Assembly (NCBI GenBank): GCA_958510875.1
Contig: OY294070.1
Location: forward strand, 18,343,631-18,407,630
Source of the DNA: Endomychus coccineus
Taxonomy: Eukaryota > Arthropoda > Insecta > Coleoptera > Endomychidae
Direction: 5' to 3'
DNA length: 64,000 nt
Shown: one piece after another, positions 1 to 12,521 of the stretch
Numbering within the stretch: position 1 is the stretch's first letter
Layout of the letters: each line of letters begins with the position of its first letter
Position numbers and translations under genes: made by a program
Notes under the pieces: model-generated
Database searches by the model: none
What the model saw: the letters and a program-made list of their open reading frames with translations, nothing else
Told to the model about the DNA's origin: nothing

Positions 1-460
1 ACACATTATGATGACAGATTGCTGTGGAATGTACTTGACCAAAGTACTGAAATTCAATAAACAATGGAGGATGGTGCAAATATTCACGCAATAAGCAAAC
101 ATCAGACACAATTTTACAATTTTTCAACTCTCTCCATCTGGAATTAAGGAGTTTCGGTCTTTATTCCAACGAAATTCATTTGAATTGATTAGTAAAATGT
201 AAAAATTAACAATTCAATAACTATTATATATGCGCTGTGAGCAATAAATGACGTCATAGATATTAATTTACTGCATTTACGTCGTGTGTTGTAAACTGCG
301 GCACGTGTACATTTTTTTACCTCAGTATATTGAACGGAGAATGAAGCTGTAGCTCTATTTGTTAATCTCGACAAAACATGGATCTTCGAAGATGGTATGT
401 ACTGTCGGTCATCCCTGGCAAGATTCTTTGTAAAAACGATGAAACTTGGTGTCACACTAT
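1..460. other. No recognisable gene
   Basis: AT-rich sequence with only short chance ORFs. The sequence just before 461 is the flank of a mariner-type terminus. Confidence 0.6.
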
Positions 461-1500
461 ACAGGGTGTTTCACTTTTTTCGCTCATAACTTCGGAAAAT
501 GATAGAACTTCTAAAAATAATAGGGGTCTTTCATAAAATTTTTCTCTAAATCACTTCGTTTCCGTTGAAGTTTTGAAAAATTATTATATTTTTTCATTAT
601 CTTCTAAACAAATGGAGATTTTCAGTTCAAACTTGGTACACGTTAGTTTCACTGGATGAGAAATTTTTTTGGTGACAAAATGTTCTTGAGACAAATACAG
701 TAGCGTAGTTATGGGGTTTTGTACCCATTAAAACCCCTTAAAATTCTACACCAATGGTCGGAAATTATTATTGTATGCAGATTTAAAAGCTTTGATTTAT
801 TTCCTATAAGAGAGTATTCTTGATAAATTTCACTTAGAGGCTTCCCGTTCGAGCTATTTTGATTTTTCTAATCAGGGTTATTTTATGGAATTTCTTTTGA
901 AAGGCTATTTAAAACGCAAGAAAATATTTAAATACCTATTTATTGGTAACGATGAAAAATAATAAATGCTCAAAATGATCCATTTACTTCAACGCAACGC
1001 CGACATAGACTTCTCAACGACCTTCTTGTTCGAATTAACATTTTATTATTAATTTCACCACAAGCTCTTCGAATACGATTGAGTAGATCTTCTCTATTAT
1101 GAACCGGCGTGGCATAATTTTATCTTACAAATAAGCCCAAGCAAAAAAGTCCAGAGGATTGAGGTCAGGTGATCGAGTAGGCCATGCAACTGGACCACCT
1201 CTACCAATCCATCTTTCATCGTACTCATTATGTAGCCATTTTCGTATTTGTCTGCCAAAATGGGCAGGACAATCATCCAATTACATCCATGCATTTGGTC
1301 CCTCATTGTGTGGTGTCTATGTGATTAGTTTCCAAAAATTCTAAAAATGCAGCAGCCGTTAGTCTGTCTGGTAAAACGTATGGGCCAAACATATTGTTTT
1401 TATAAATGCCAAGCCAGACATTGACATTGAATTCTTCTTGCTTGCTTTCGATGGGTGTCAAAACAGAACTGAATGACATATTAGTCTGGAAATTCTAATG
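461..1500 (-). pseudogene. Mariner-superfamily transposon remnant (transposase on minus strand)
   Basis: The left terminus ACAGGGTGTTTCAC at 461 follows TAT, as in TA-target elements. Minus-strand frames between about 1450 and 970 read as broken transposase. In order there are FNVNVWLGIYKNNMFGPY-like, LTAAAFLEFLE, DGCPAHF-like, WIGRGGPVAWP-like, then the third catalytic block SPDLNPLDFF and YATPVHNREDLLNRI. These are spread over several frames with stops. The first 110 bp are nearly the same as the ends of the palindromic MITE at 24878-25751. The right end is not found. Confidence 0.75.
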
Positions 1501-1629
1501 CGTTCTAGTAAAAGATGGTACATCACAAATGTCACATGGGATTTTCTATTGTGGCGCCATCTGTTTAATTTTTCAGGGACATTTCACCTTGCCCTCGTGT
1601 ATGAAGATAATCTTCCAGCTTATATGGCT

Positions 1630-1765
1630 CCAAAAATGGATTCTACCTGAATATTTGTTGAAATATTATACGAGTATTCATCCTACTAAAATAATGTTGC
1701 TGAGATTAATCGAAAGTAGATTTGGAAATCGTGCATTGCTTTAAAGATTTTGATAATCTTTGACA
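1630..1765. repeat. Dispersed repeat, inverted copy at 27405-27535
   Basis: About 130 bases (including ATTCTACCTGAATATTTGTT and AAAGTAGATTTGGAAATCGT) recur in reverse complement at 27405-27535, inside the large RNF207 intron, with a few substitutions and a small indel. The family is unidentified. The rest of 1500-2551 shows no gene I can support. Confidence 0.6.
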
Positions 1766-2551
1766 CCACAATATGGATTAATAATATAGGCTTGAAGCTG
1801 AGAGTAAATTTTCCATATCTTTATCTAAATCTTTCAGGTGGAAGTACAAACAGTATGTACCCATTTAGGGCCTGGTTGTGATGGTTCATGTAGCCTGTTT
1901 TTATTTAATGATTGTTGGCCGCTACCATTATTATACTCTTCCCCACGAAGCCGGAAGAGTATATTGCATTTATTCAAGCTATTACTAAAATTCTAAAAAA
2001 AGTCCTAGAGCAAAAATTCCTTCACCATAGTGTTTTGATCGAATTTAAAGCAACTTTGAAAAAATCTGCCTCTCTGTGTATGTCAGACACGAAACGTGTA
2101 GACGATAACTCAAAAACGAAAGTTCCTATCATAATGATTGCAATTATTCCCGCGTGTTGTTTTTCTCGAAACTTGCTTCATCATGTTTTCAATTAATCTT
2201 TTTGTATTCCGACTCCCAGTAACTTTTTCTTTCATAGCTTTGTTCCACGAAACACTCTGATTGTCGTCAATTTGCAACAAAGTGATATTGACTGTCTGCA
2301 CGGAATCGTACAACTCTTAGAAATATATTATACCTTTCCAGACGCCTCCTTTCTTCTGGAAACATTAATTTACCGTTTCCTACTAAACTGTGGCATCAGT
2401 TCCATGAAAGCTTTCCACTATCAGTTCATTCGAATTTCCATTCTCATTGCTTCAATCTATTCATTATTGGATAGTCTTGCTTTGCTAGCTTATGGGAGAT
2501 TATTCAGCTGCATAACTTGGGTCTCACCCATAGTAGCTATCGAAGTACAGA

Positions 2552-3470
2552 CAGTGGCGGCTCGTTAGTTATGAAAGAGGGTCGGCACAAGAAAAAATCG
2601 CTAATTTGGCATAAAATAGTGTCACATACTTCCTTCGCAATAACAGTTCTGTCATCTCCAGCTGCAATTTTTTTGTCTTTTTCTAGCAGGTTCTTCATTA
2701 TTGCGTTCTTGATTGTCATTATCAGTAGAATTTCTAATTCGAATAATTTGCTGTTGTAATTGTTCAATTGCCTTTTGCAGTTGAGCACTGTCAATCCCGC
2801 GCATTTGAGTCTGATTAAATAATATTTCAACATGTGGCATGATGAAATGAAATATTTTCAACCAGTAGAGAAATTCCGGGCAATTCAAATGTTTCAATAA
2901 ACCACTTGCTTCACTAATAATAACTGAATCCATCCCATCTTCGTCAATAATTTTGTCTAAACATTCTTTGTAAGAATCCTGGTGTTCAAATAATGTGTCC
3001 ACAGTACGACTTTTGAAATCCAGTAGGAACAGCGCATGGTAATCTACGTTTGACTATTTCATCAAGAATTACCGTTCGTTTTGACGATCGAGAAAAAAAG
3101 CTTGAAAATGACTGCAAATTTGCAAAGAAAATTTTTACTTTTTTATTGCACTGTGCCGCTCGTTCAATAATTAAATTGAATTGATGCTCGTAACACTGAA
3201 TCTAATGTGCATGTGGAAATGTTCTTTTGATAATGGCTTGGACATCATTTGTCTTACCACCTATGACGGACGCCCCATCGTAACGTTGAGCGATTAATTT
3301 ATTGTTATCAGACCCAGAAGGAGAATTTAAAATAGTAGTTTGCAATTCATTCAGCAAGGTATTTGCTAATAAATGATAGCAGGTTTTTTTTTAAATATTT
3401 TGCACACATTAACTTTCGTCACCGGTTCACGTCTTCGAATTGAATTCATACAGTGTACACTATCAAGACA
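2552..3470 (-). pseudogene. hAT transposon fragment, ZMYM1-like transposase (minus)
   Basis: CAGTGGCGGCTC at 2552 is the same terminal inverted repeat as the hAT at 56749. Inward, the minus strand encodes, with frameshifts, QRYDGASVIGGKTNDVQAII (DUF4371-like), CNKKVKIFFANLQSFSSFFS, then a good open segment at 3002-2652 (DTLFEHQDSYKECLDKIIDE ... LPEFLYWL-type helix ... EEPARKRQKN). This matches ZMYM1-like hAT transposases. The opposite terminus is missing. Confidence 0.75.
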
Positions 3471-3476
3471 AGACGT

Positions 3477-4060
3477 TTACTGGAGGTTTAAGCGCGTATG
3501 GCGAAGATGACCGTAGTCAGCCGAATCATACTTGCAATAGGTACACTTCAGAACGTTCCCCGGAACATGGTTTTGAGCGTTAGAATTGCATGCACCTGTC
3601 GCCTGACGGAAAATTAACACAGAAATAGGCCAAAGGTCCGAAAACCTGTGCAGTAAGATGACTCGAGATGCGGTTTTTTGCATCCGATTCCTTGATGCAT
3701 TAACTCCATTTGCCCACTTTTTAAATCTTATACAAATGAGAAACTGCATTTCTGCATCGAAAAAAATTATTTTTTCACGTGCAATTTTTGAAGCAAATAA
3801 AAAAAATTCATTATTCGGTAATACATTGTGGAAATCGACCCAAATTTGGTACACGGGGGGTTTTGAGGTCGCTGAACAGAATATGATGTCAGAAATATAA
3901 TATAATGTACCTGGGACCAGGTAGTCTTGGTTGTTAGGATCATCCACGAGGTTTTCTCGAAATTTGCTTGAAAATTGAACCAAAATGTTTACTCTGGGGT
4001 TTTCGAAGTCGCTGAACACGATTCTGATATTGAAAAAATTCCCCAAATACACATGGAGGC
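3477..4060. repeat. Degenerate tandem repeat carrying the GTCGCTGAAC motif
   Basis: Two units about 140 bp apart share GGGGTTTT..GTCGCTGAACA at about 3862-3890 and 3997-4026, with different flanks. It belongs to the dispersed motif set described in the findings. No coding function is seen. Confidence 0.5.
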
Positions 4061-4356
4061 CAGGGTGGCCTGGTTCTCTAGGTCGTCTGTAGGACAGGTG
4101 AATGAGTTTTCATAAATAAAATTGGCTGTACGATAAAGTTGATGAATTTATATATACACGATATAATAAAATATGATAAGAATCGATGGACAGGCAATTG
4201 AGTTTTCAATAAAACGCCTTGAATTTTATCATTCAGGAGTGTGCAAGTTCATGAATACGGTGATGAAAATATTCGTCAATTTTTTTTGGAAATTCAAATT
4301 AAACGTCAAGTCAAAGATATTTTATATCTTGAATAGTAGACTTTCGCGGATAGCTT

Positions 4357-4958
4357 GAGGCTTGAACTGAAACTGTTGTACTTGGGACACATCGTGGGAA
4401 AGGAAGGCATTAAAACATAACCGGAGAAAGTGGAAGCTATTTCGAAAATGCGACCCCCCAATATAAAAGGTTTCCGCAGCTTCCTAGGAGTAGCGTCCTG
4501 GTATAGAAGGTTTACCCCCGAATTTTCCAATACAGCAGCCGCCCTAACATCTTTGCTGAAAATGGGAACCAAATTTAACCGGAGACCGGCGCAAGAACAG
4601 GCATTTGAGAAATTGAAAACCAGCTTAACCGAAGCACCGGCCCTTGACTGCCCTAATTTTGAGGAGCCATTCTCGCTACAAACCGACGCCTCCGACACCG
4701 AACTTGGAGTGGCGCTACCGCTAACTCAGCGGGTAAATGGACATGAACATATAATAGCGTATGCCAGCAGGACCCTAAACAACGCCGAAAGGAACTACTC
4801 ATCACTTGTACGGTGGTTAAGAAATTTGAAAAATTCGTCTCAACGATTGGCTAGATGGGTCATCGAATTACAACATCTGTAGAGAAGGGGTTCTAAATCG
4901 AGTAGCTGGCAAGTTGTCCCGTAGCCCGTTGCCATCTACCAAAGAAAGCTGGGACGTG
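4357..4958 (+). pseudogene. Ty3/gypsy pol fragment: end of RT and RNase H
   Basis: Reads LYLGHIVGKEGI, then FRSFLGVASWYRRFTPEFSN, FEKLKTSLTEAPAL, FSLQTDASDTELGVAL and IIAYASRTLNNAERNYS, the usual RT-connection/RNase H series of gypsy elements. A stop follows GKEGIKT, and a deletion with frameshift follows NYS. After it the spacer (ILELQ-like, LNRVAGKLS, PLPSTKESWD) continues in other frames to the mariner insertion at 4961. The remainder of the same element is at 7272-7418 and 8763-9240. Confidence 0.9.
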
Positions 4959-4960
4959 TA

Positions 4961-7269
4961 TACAGGGTATCCTCGAACTGCGTGGCTAAAATAAAACCGA
5001 AGATTCTTTGATTCGAAAAAAATTTGATGAGCCTTTTTACTTTTGCCTCAAGTGTCTTGTTTAGCCGGTAGAGGGCTTCAAAGTTGCAAAAATAATTTTG
5101 TTTTTTCGGTATAACTTGAGAACGTGATGGAGGACTTTTACAATATTTGGCAGGTGACTTACTGTCAATAATAGCCGTTTCTGAGAGCGGAGCATAGAGC
5201 CTTAGAGACCATAGAAATGGCTCAAACTTGAGGATGTAACTGGAAAAGTGTCCAGAACTTTTTTGTGGTCGATGTAATTCACTCTATATTTTTTATGTAG
5301 ATAGCTTTTCTAATTTGAAAACTTTTCTTACTATTAGAAAATTTTGATAAAATCAACGGATTAGCTTGAAAAAAATAATTTTCGAGTCTCTGCAATTTTG
5401 GCTTACTAATTTTACTTGATTAAAATACCTTAGTTGCCTTTGCTTTTCTAATGTCATTTTGGCATTTGGAGAATTTATTCTCAAAACTGTCAGTTTTTAC
5501 TTTGCTTTCCGTAAAAATTTTATAAAATTATGGCTCAAAATTTTACTTACACTGAAATGGTTAATATCTCGGTAAAACACGAATAATAAAAACAATAGAA
5601 ATGGGGAAACGATGTGATTATTTAGGAAAAACAAATGCTAAATTAAAAGAAACAACAAAACTTTTTGGGAAATCGCTAAGGCATCAATTGTTCGAAATGT
5701 TGCCCATTTTCCCGAATACTCAAATTAATTCGTTTCAAGAAATAGGATTGAACTCTGGCTAGTACTTCAGGATCATTCTTCAATAAATCCGCTTCATGAT
5801 TAATTCGTTGCAACAATTCCTCTCGTGTGTTTACTGGAGCTGCATAAACTTTCGACTTCAAAGCGCCCCATAGAAAGAAGTCGCAGGGCGTCAAATCAGG
5901 GGAGCGGGCCGGCCAGTTCACTGGTGCATCGTGTCCTCTACCTATCCAGCGATCTGGATATTCCGCATTCAAATGTCGCCTCACAGCTAATGTGAAATGA
6001 GGAGGTGCACCATCATGGATAAACCAGGCCACGACGAATGTGTAAGGGCAAGTCTTCCGACAGTTCAAGTAGTTCTCCCCGTTCAATCGATCGGGTATAA
6101 CGGTAGGGCCAATAATAAAGTTATCCACAATTCCAACCCAAACATTGATTTTAGTTTGATTCTGAAAATATATAACTTCCGTTTCATGAGGATTTTCATC
6201 AGCATAGAAATGTTCATTATGGAGGTTAAAAAGACCACATCTAGTGAAAGTATCTTCGTCCGTGAACAGAATTCTTCTACAAAAATTGGGGTTTGCGTTT
6301 TGTCTTTGGACAATAAGCCGACAGAAATCTAGCCGATGACCTGGATCCATGGGCATTAAGTCTTGAACTGTTTTAATATGATAGGGATACAACAGTTCTT
6401 CTTTCAGTACATTATGAACTAATGATTTTGAGGCTCCAATACGAAGTCCCGAACGTAGTGTGCTTATCCCAGGTTCAGTTTCAACCGCTTCCAGTATCGC
6501 TTCTTCGAGCTCTAACGTCCTTCTTGTCCGTCTGCGTCCAGTTTCTCTGCGATTTGCTTCAAATTTGCCAGTTTCGCGAAGGTTTGCCGATTTGGAATTC
6601 TGCGATGCGGATATCTTTCCCTTCTCCGGCCATTGCAACGACAAAGTCCATAAATCAATAACATATCAACCATTTCAGTGTTAGTGAAATTTTGAGCCAT
6701 AATTTTATAAAATTTTTACGGAAAGCAAAGTAAAAACTGACAGTTTTGAGAATAAATTCTTCAAATGCCAAAATGACATTAGAAAAGCAAAGGCAACTAA
6801 GGTATTTTAATCAAGTAAAATTAGTAAGCCAAAATTGCAGAGACTCGAAAATTAATTTTTTCAACCTAATCCGTTGATTTTATCAAAATTTTCTAAGAGT
6901 AAGAAAAGTTTTCAAATTAGATAAGCAATCTACATAAAAAATATCGAGTGAATTACATTGACCACAAAAAAGTTCTGGACACTTTTCCCGTTACATCCTC
7001 AAGTTTGACTCATTTCTATGGTCTCTAAGGCTCTGTGCTCCACTCTCAAAAATGGCCATTATTGACAGTAACTCACCTGCTAAATATTGTAAAAGTTCTT
7101 CATCACGTTCTCAAGTTATACCGAAAAAACAAAATTATTTTTGCAATTTTGAAGCCCTCTACCGGGTAAACAAGACACTTGAGGCAAAAGTAAAAAGGCT
7201 CATCAACTTTTTTTCGAATCAAAGAATCTTCGGCTTTATTTTGGCCTCGCAGTTCGAGGACACCCTGTG
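4961..7269 (-). mobile_element. Mariner-superfamily element with about 600-bp inverted repeats
   Basis: TACAGGGTATCC at 4961 and the inverse GGACACCCTGTG ending at 7269 are flanked by TA (4959-4960 and 7270-7271), the standard mariner target duplication. The arms 4961-5555 and about 6675-7269 are near-perfect inverted repeats. They are unusually long and include the first 12-15 codons of the transposase on both sides. Length 2309 bp. It sits within the gypsy pol fragment, whose reading continues on the far side. Confidence 0.93.
5676..6700 (-). pseudogene. Mariner-type transposase (SETMAR-like family), frameshifted
   Basis: The start MAQNFTNTEMVDMLLIYG lies at 6700 in one frame. Two frameshifts between about 6650 and 6560 (the ERYPHRRIPNRQTF segment) lead into the long frame that ends at 5676. 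The N-terminal helix-turn-helix region (TLELEEAILEAVETEPGIST) is followed by the catalytic blocks ILFTDEDTF, WFIHDGAPPHF and RSPDLTPCDFFLWGALKSKV, so the DDE/D triad is visible. Typical members are about 330-350 aa, so the copy is almost full length but inactive as written. Confidence 0.9.
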
Positions 7270-7271
7270 TA

Positions 7272-7418
7272 ACTACTCCGTTGAACCTAGATTTCTGGTT
7301 CAAAAAGAAGTTTCAGGAAGTACGAGAGCACCCCGAAAAATTTCCGGATTATCTGATTCGTAATAACAGCCTACTCCGACATTTCCAGGAACCGAATACT
7401 TTCTCAGACAAGCAATCG
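7272..7418 (+). pseudogene. Gypsy pol spacer upstream of integrase
   Basis: In frame it reads WFKKKFQEVREHPEKFPDYL then IRNNSLLRHFQEPNTFSDK, the segment that normally precedes the integrase zinc finger. It is bounded on the left by the mariner TA site and on the right by the solo-LTR duplication ACTG. Confidence 0.85.
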
Positions 7419-7422
7419 ACTG

Positions 7423-8758
7423 TGTAACGTGTAAATTCCACTTTACGGCTTAGAAATGGCCGCTGTAGGACAATCGGTTAACCCCTGTGACGTCATCTAT
7501 GCTAGATCGTATATTCGGTATATTCTAAGAGTCATGGTCCGTATATTCTGAGAGTCATGGACCGTACCTATATTCTAAGGGTCTTGGTTACTCGGTATCA
7601 GTTACCGCTTCTCTTTCGAGTGTTCTGTGAGACGCCGGAAAGGAAGAGAAAATGTTACTTCTGGTCAATTCGTTCGAGTGGAAAGTCTATTGCTAGGTTA
7701 TTTCAACAGGGAGGTGATACCAAGTGTGTGTTTGGAACCAAATTCTGGAAATATCCTTCCGTTGAAAACAAAAACATCAATCACCAATTTGGATTGGGAT
7801 ATTTGGAATTAATTGGGTAATTGATATACCTTCGGGGATCTAAACTTAGTTTTCGACGTGACTGGCTGTGAACGGAAGTAAAAGTTGTCTTATTTGAAGG
7901 AAAACCATATCGTGTTAGAGGTAAATATCTTTGTAATTCCATTTGATTTATTAACTTCAGGAATTAATTGCCTTCATAGGTGGTATCTGACAGAACATAG
8001 GCTAGTCCTAAATTGTTCAACAATTGTTATGTATTTTGTTCATGTCTGTCTTCTGACGACAGTAGAACAATAGAGGTTTGAACATTTCGTGATTTCAGGG
8101 TTCTTCTTCTTCCCTATATTTTTGTCTATGTTGTGGAAAGTTCAACAAGAAGTGTGTTGAGGATTGTTTGGAATCTGCTGTGGGGAGATCACTTAGGAGT
8201 CACTGATTTATTTGTGCTGTACAATCGTGGAAACGGTATCATAATTGTGGCAGGGACCCCTACATGAAGTAGAAGTAATTAATCATCACCATGCAAATAC
8301 AACATCAACTCTCACCAGGTCAGATTATCGATTGTGGTTTTGTGTAACAATTTTAATAATCATTGAGTATTGTATATTATGTAAATTCAATCAACTGTTC
8401 ACTTGTTTAAATGATTTAAGTAACTAATTTCATCCATATTTTCTAATCATTCGCTTCATATCTCATTAATATAAGTTTGTCATAAATTGTATCAAAATTA
8501 GTATTTCAAAGTAAATTTCAATCATTCTGGGTACAGGTCTTTTATTTTCTTTCTTTCAGGGGAATTTAACCTGGGGACTTGAGTATTTGCATCCCCTAGT
8601 TATATACATAATTCATTGGTTGGTTAAAATACTCTGGCGCCCGAATTTTTAATATCTGAAATATAACCTACGACCATCTTCATTGTAGCTGTCGGCAACC
8701 AAGTGATAAAATAGAGCTTTAGTTTATCCTTTAGCAAGAGTAAATAAGAACCATTACA
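7423..8758. mobile_element. Solo LTR, 1336 bp, in gypsy pol
   Basis: Begins TGTAACG and ends CATTACA (TGTAA/TTACA terminal inverted repeat) with a 4-bp duplication ACTG at 7419-7422 and 8759-8762. Collapsing the duplication makes the flanking gypsy frame continuous, which supports a clean insertion. Inside are TGACGTCA at 7488-7495, three tandem units of about 28 bp containing GTATATTCTAAGAGTCATGG (7507-7592), and TCTGGCGCCCGAA near 8634, which resembles a primer-binding site. Ty3/gypsy or BEL origin is not decided. Confidence 0.8.
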
Positions 8759-8762
8759 ACTG

Positions 8763-9240
8763 AGCCGTGGAAACTGAGCGTCCCGCCGGAAGAAAGGGCA
8801 AAGGTGCTACGGGAATGCCACGACGAAAACGTAGCAGGACACCTGGGGGTCAGCAAAACAACTACCCGAGCAGCCCAAAAATACTATCGGCCAGGCATGT
8901 TCAGGAACATAGCACAATATGTGAAGAGCTGCGAATGATGTGCTCGATATAAAGTATCCCAACAAGCACCCCCAGGCCTTATGCAGCCGTCCAAAGTTAC
9001 CCAACCCTGGGAGTGTTTGTGCCGACTTAGCCGGACCGTTGCCACGTTCTAAACACGGAAATAGCTATTTGTGTGTATTCGTGTTCCAGGACCGACACAG
9101 TGCTCCGCATATTCCAGGAAAGGATTTTAATGATATTTGGATGTCCGAAAATTGTCATCACAGACAATGGTACCCAGTTTGCTAGAAAGTTTCGGAATAC
9201 ACCACCTTCTAATCCGGTCATGCCCTTTAGTACCAGCCGC
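8763..9240 (+). pseudogene. Gypsy integrase fragment
   Basis: Zinc-binding part: RAKVLRECHDENVAGHLGVS ... YYRPGMFRNIAQYVKSCE (H2C2, with a stop in place of the residue before CARYK). Core: PWECLCADLAGPLPRSKHGN, then a frameshift, then IVITDNGTQFA with the second catalytic Asp. The similarity stops near 9240, before the catalytic Glu, so the copy is truncated. Confidence 0.88.
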
Positions 9241-9244
9241 CACT

Positions 9245-10380
9245 GAGTAGATAGAGGAAGGGATGAGAACAAGACAGTTCGATTTTATAGTTGATTTTTC
9301 ATGTAAAATGAATTCAAGAGAAATGTGGACTTTAATGACACATCGTTCACAAGAATGTATAATATTTATCACTGTTCCAATTCCCCATGGCGTGACTATT
9401 ACAAGGATATCTGCCAAACTGCTGAAGGTAATTCATGTTGGGGTATAAAATATAGATCCAAGACGGCGTAACGCGTTAATCCTACATTATATTGTGATCA
9501 GCCTTCAATCGAGCACAAACTTGTCGATTGCATACTACCTAACTATAGGCAGCTGGGAAGAAAAGTAAAGGCTTTTGTGTTCGCCATTAAATCTCGTATA
9601 AAAATCAGTTCGCTTTGCACGTAAAACGTGTTGCAGTAGGCGTTTCTCTTATCGCCTTCCGTTAGTGAAGTAAGATTTTTCATTATTTATGGACTGAAGC
9701 ATCCGCCTTAAAAAGAAATTACATTCTACTAAAAGTCATTTCACGTTAAGACGCCCTTTATCCCGCTTGATACAAATTAACGTTGCATGTCTAAAGAAAC
9801 AATTAACAATTACCTTCATTTTCTTTTCCCGTTTTACGTTTAAATTGATGTCGAACTTCTTCAGCGCGAAATTTCCTAAATGAATAATTTACATTTCTTA
9901 AAGGAATTATGACGATAAATAGCCCGGGGGAAAAAGAAAAAAATGTAAAAATAATACGCATTGATCCAGTACATAATCCGGGAAACAATCTAATTGCTGA
10001 ATAAATTGGATGAATTCCTGGAGAATTGTTCAATTAACGTGGAGAAGGCAATTTTTTTAATTTGATGTCGCAAATTGAACTGCCTACATTATGGAAAGAA
10101 ATCAGATTTAATTAAGGCATTACTTTGGAAGCCTTCGTTTTGAGATGAGTTTGTGATAATTATAATTCTAAGTGAATAACAATGTTTATTAAAAGTTTCA
10201 AAATGGAATCTATTCTTTTTTGCACACAATTCTCTTCTGGATGTCTTAGTCAAAATACAAAAGATGTTGAAACAACGTAGACTGAAAATACGATTTGGTC
10301 TCTCAACTTTCAAATGAAGCTGTAATTCGTAACAAGTGCTAGAACATTCAAGCAAATCGTATAAAAGTAACTCCAATAAC
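9245..10380. other. No recognisable gene
   Basis: AT-rich with short chance ORFs only. I see no clear repeats, splice-bounded exons or RNA genes. Confidence 0.5.
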
Positions 10381-11643
10381 ATCTGTAAATCATTGAAAGA
10401 AAAAGACCGTTATTACTTGAAAGTAGATAAGGGAAATTCCATCGTAATTATGGGCAAAGAGGATTATCACTGTTAGGTAAATACCTTGTTGAATGATGGT
10501 CCCTATGAACAGTTTAGCAGGAACCCTTTATTCGCCTTTATCTAAATGCGTTCAATAAGTCAATAATTCATTAAAATCGTGTACAGCTGCAATCTCCGAT
10601 AACTTAAAATATAAACTTAGACTTTCGAATCCTAATCTTCCTAAACTATTTTGCTTACCTGAGATTCATAAAGCCATTCCATGAGACGAGTAATTTCAAA
10701 CATTAATAGTAGTCCTACGTATAACATAGCAAAATCGTTAGTTAAGGAATTTAGGCAACTTCCAAGCTGCACCAAGTTTGTCTGTGAAACATTCTTCTTT
10801 GGAACTAATTGCAAAATTGAAAGATCTCAATCTTGAACCTGGTGATACTCTCGTTTCATTTGATGTTGTTTCACTATTTACAAATACCCCAATCCCTGAA
10901 TCGATACACATTCTGAAGAAATGGCTTTCAAATATTAATATCCCCGATAGTCTTATGTATGGAGCAAAATTATTTCACTTTCAACAAAAATTACTAAAAA
11001 CAAACAAGCGTATGTGCAATGAGCAAACCACTCTCTCCTTTTTTGGCTAATATTTTTCTAAGCGAACTTGAATCCTTAAAATCAAAGTTAAATCAGTTCC
11101 CAAAAGTTTGGTATAGATATGTTCACGACATTTTTGCGATTACAAGTAAAGATTTTGATTTACATGGCTTTTTGAACACGCTTAATAGCCAATTTGATTC
11201 ACTGTCGAAGAAACAGATAATCAGCTTCCTTTCCTTGATATTAACATTATCAAAGATGGTAATCACTTGGATGTCGACATATACAGAAAACCCACTCAAA
11301 CAAATAGGTATACCCCGGCAGATTCAGCTACACCATTTAGATATAAAATAGCTCCGTTTAATAATCTAGTTCATAGATTATTGAACGTCTCTTTGAGCCA
11401 GCAAAATTATAACAACGAATTTGGGAAACATCAGCAAATTGCGTTAGACAATGGTTACCACAAATCTTTGATCAATAATTTAATTTCTAAACAAAAAGGA
11501 AATTGGAAGCTTATTATAGATATGTTTATGATATTTTCGCGATTATAAGTAAATATTTTGATTTACATGACTGTTTGAACACGCTTAATAGCCGATTTGA
11601 TAAACAGATAAGCATCAGCTTCCTTTCGTTGATATTAACACGA

Positions 11644-12442
11644 AGGGCAGACCGCAGTGGAAATTTGGTGTACAAGAAAGCTCGAGGATATTCTTGGAAG
11701 TCACTGAAACTTAAAGGAAGTCAGAGGAAGTTGGTGGAAATTAGTGGAAGTCACTGGCAATGCGTGAAAGTTTCTGTTCATTTACACATGCGATTCTCTT
11801 CCAAAAAAATTAAATAAGGAGGTCCCCGAGAAAGAAGGTGTAGTTTCAAACCAACCTGGTATTATTAGTGTAGAACAGGAACTGTATTATGCGATTTACT
11901 ATGATTCAAAAAAATTAAGGACGCTTTTACTGGCGATATAGGTACAGTTAATGTAAAACACGAGGTAAAACATATATTTTAATGTTCCAGCGAACATTGC
12001 TGGTAGCAATCCACTTCAGATATCAAGAACAGTTACGACTCAATATTGAGAAAGGGTATAAACACCTTTAAAAAAATCTAAATAGAAATGTAATTTTATT
12101 TAAATGTGAGATAATTAAAAAATAATATTGTGCTAGTTATTGAACCTATAAAGTGTATCTAAATTGTTGAATTTTAGTTAAAGTATACATTTTCTAATGT
12201 ACCTATTGTTAAAATGGCCAATACATATTTGCAAAAGAGTGCCTAGACTTATATAATCTCTTTAGTAGTTTGGTACAGCTCTAGACTTTTATCAACGAAC
12301 AAAATAGTGTCTCGCGAAATCTGTGAAGTTCATGGAAGTTGATGGAAGTTATATAAAAGTTTCTGGTACTCAGTGGAAGTACGTGGAAGTCCTTTAGGAA
12401 GTGGAAGGCTGGTGTACCAATTTTAGCCTGCGGTTTGTCCCT
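11644..12442. mobile_element. Non-autonomous TIR element with GGAAGT subterminal repeats
   Basis: The left end AGGGCAGACCGCAGTGG and the reverse complement of the right end AGGGACAAACCGCAGG are imperfect terminal inverted repeats, continuing into GGTGTAC/GGTACACC. Clusters of GTGGAAGT/GGAAGTCA lie within 150 bp of each end (11690-11775 and 12328-12410), as in transposase-binding subterminal repeats. It lies inside the PLE. The target duplication is not resolved. No ORF is seen. Confidence 0.6.
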
Positions 12443-12521
12443 AGTATTATAAAATAAGATTTATAGACTTGTTCATAGATTATTGAACGTCCCTTTGAGC
12501 CAGCAAAATTATAACTAACCA

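Noticed and set aside
8625..8650. TGGCGCC as a primer-binding site defining an LTR boundary at 8.63 kb
   Set aside because: The terminal inverted repeat and the ACTG duplication place the LTR end at 8758, so this string is internal.
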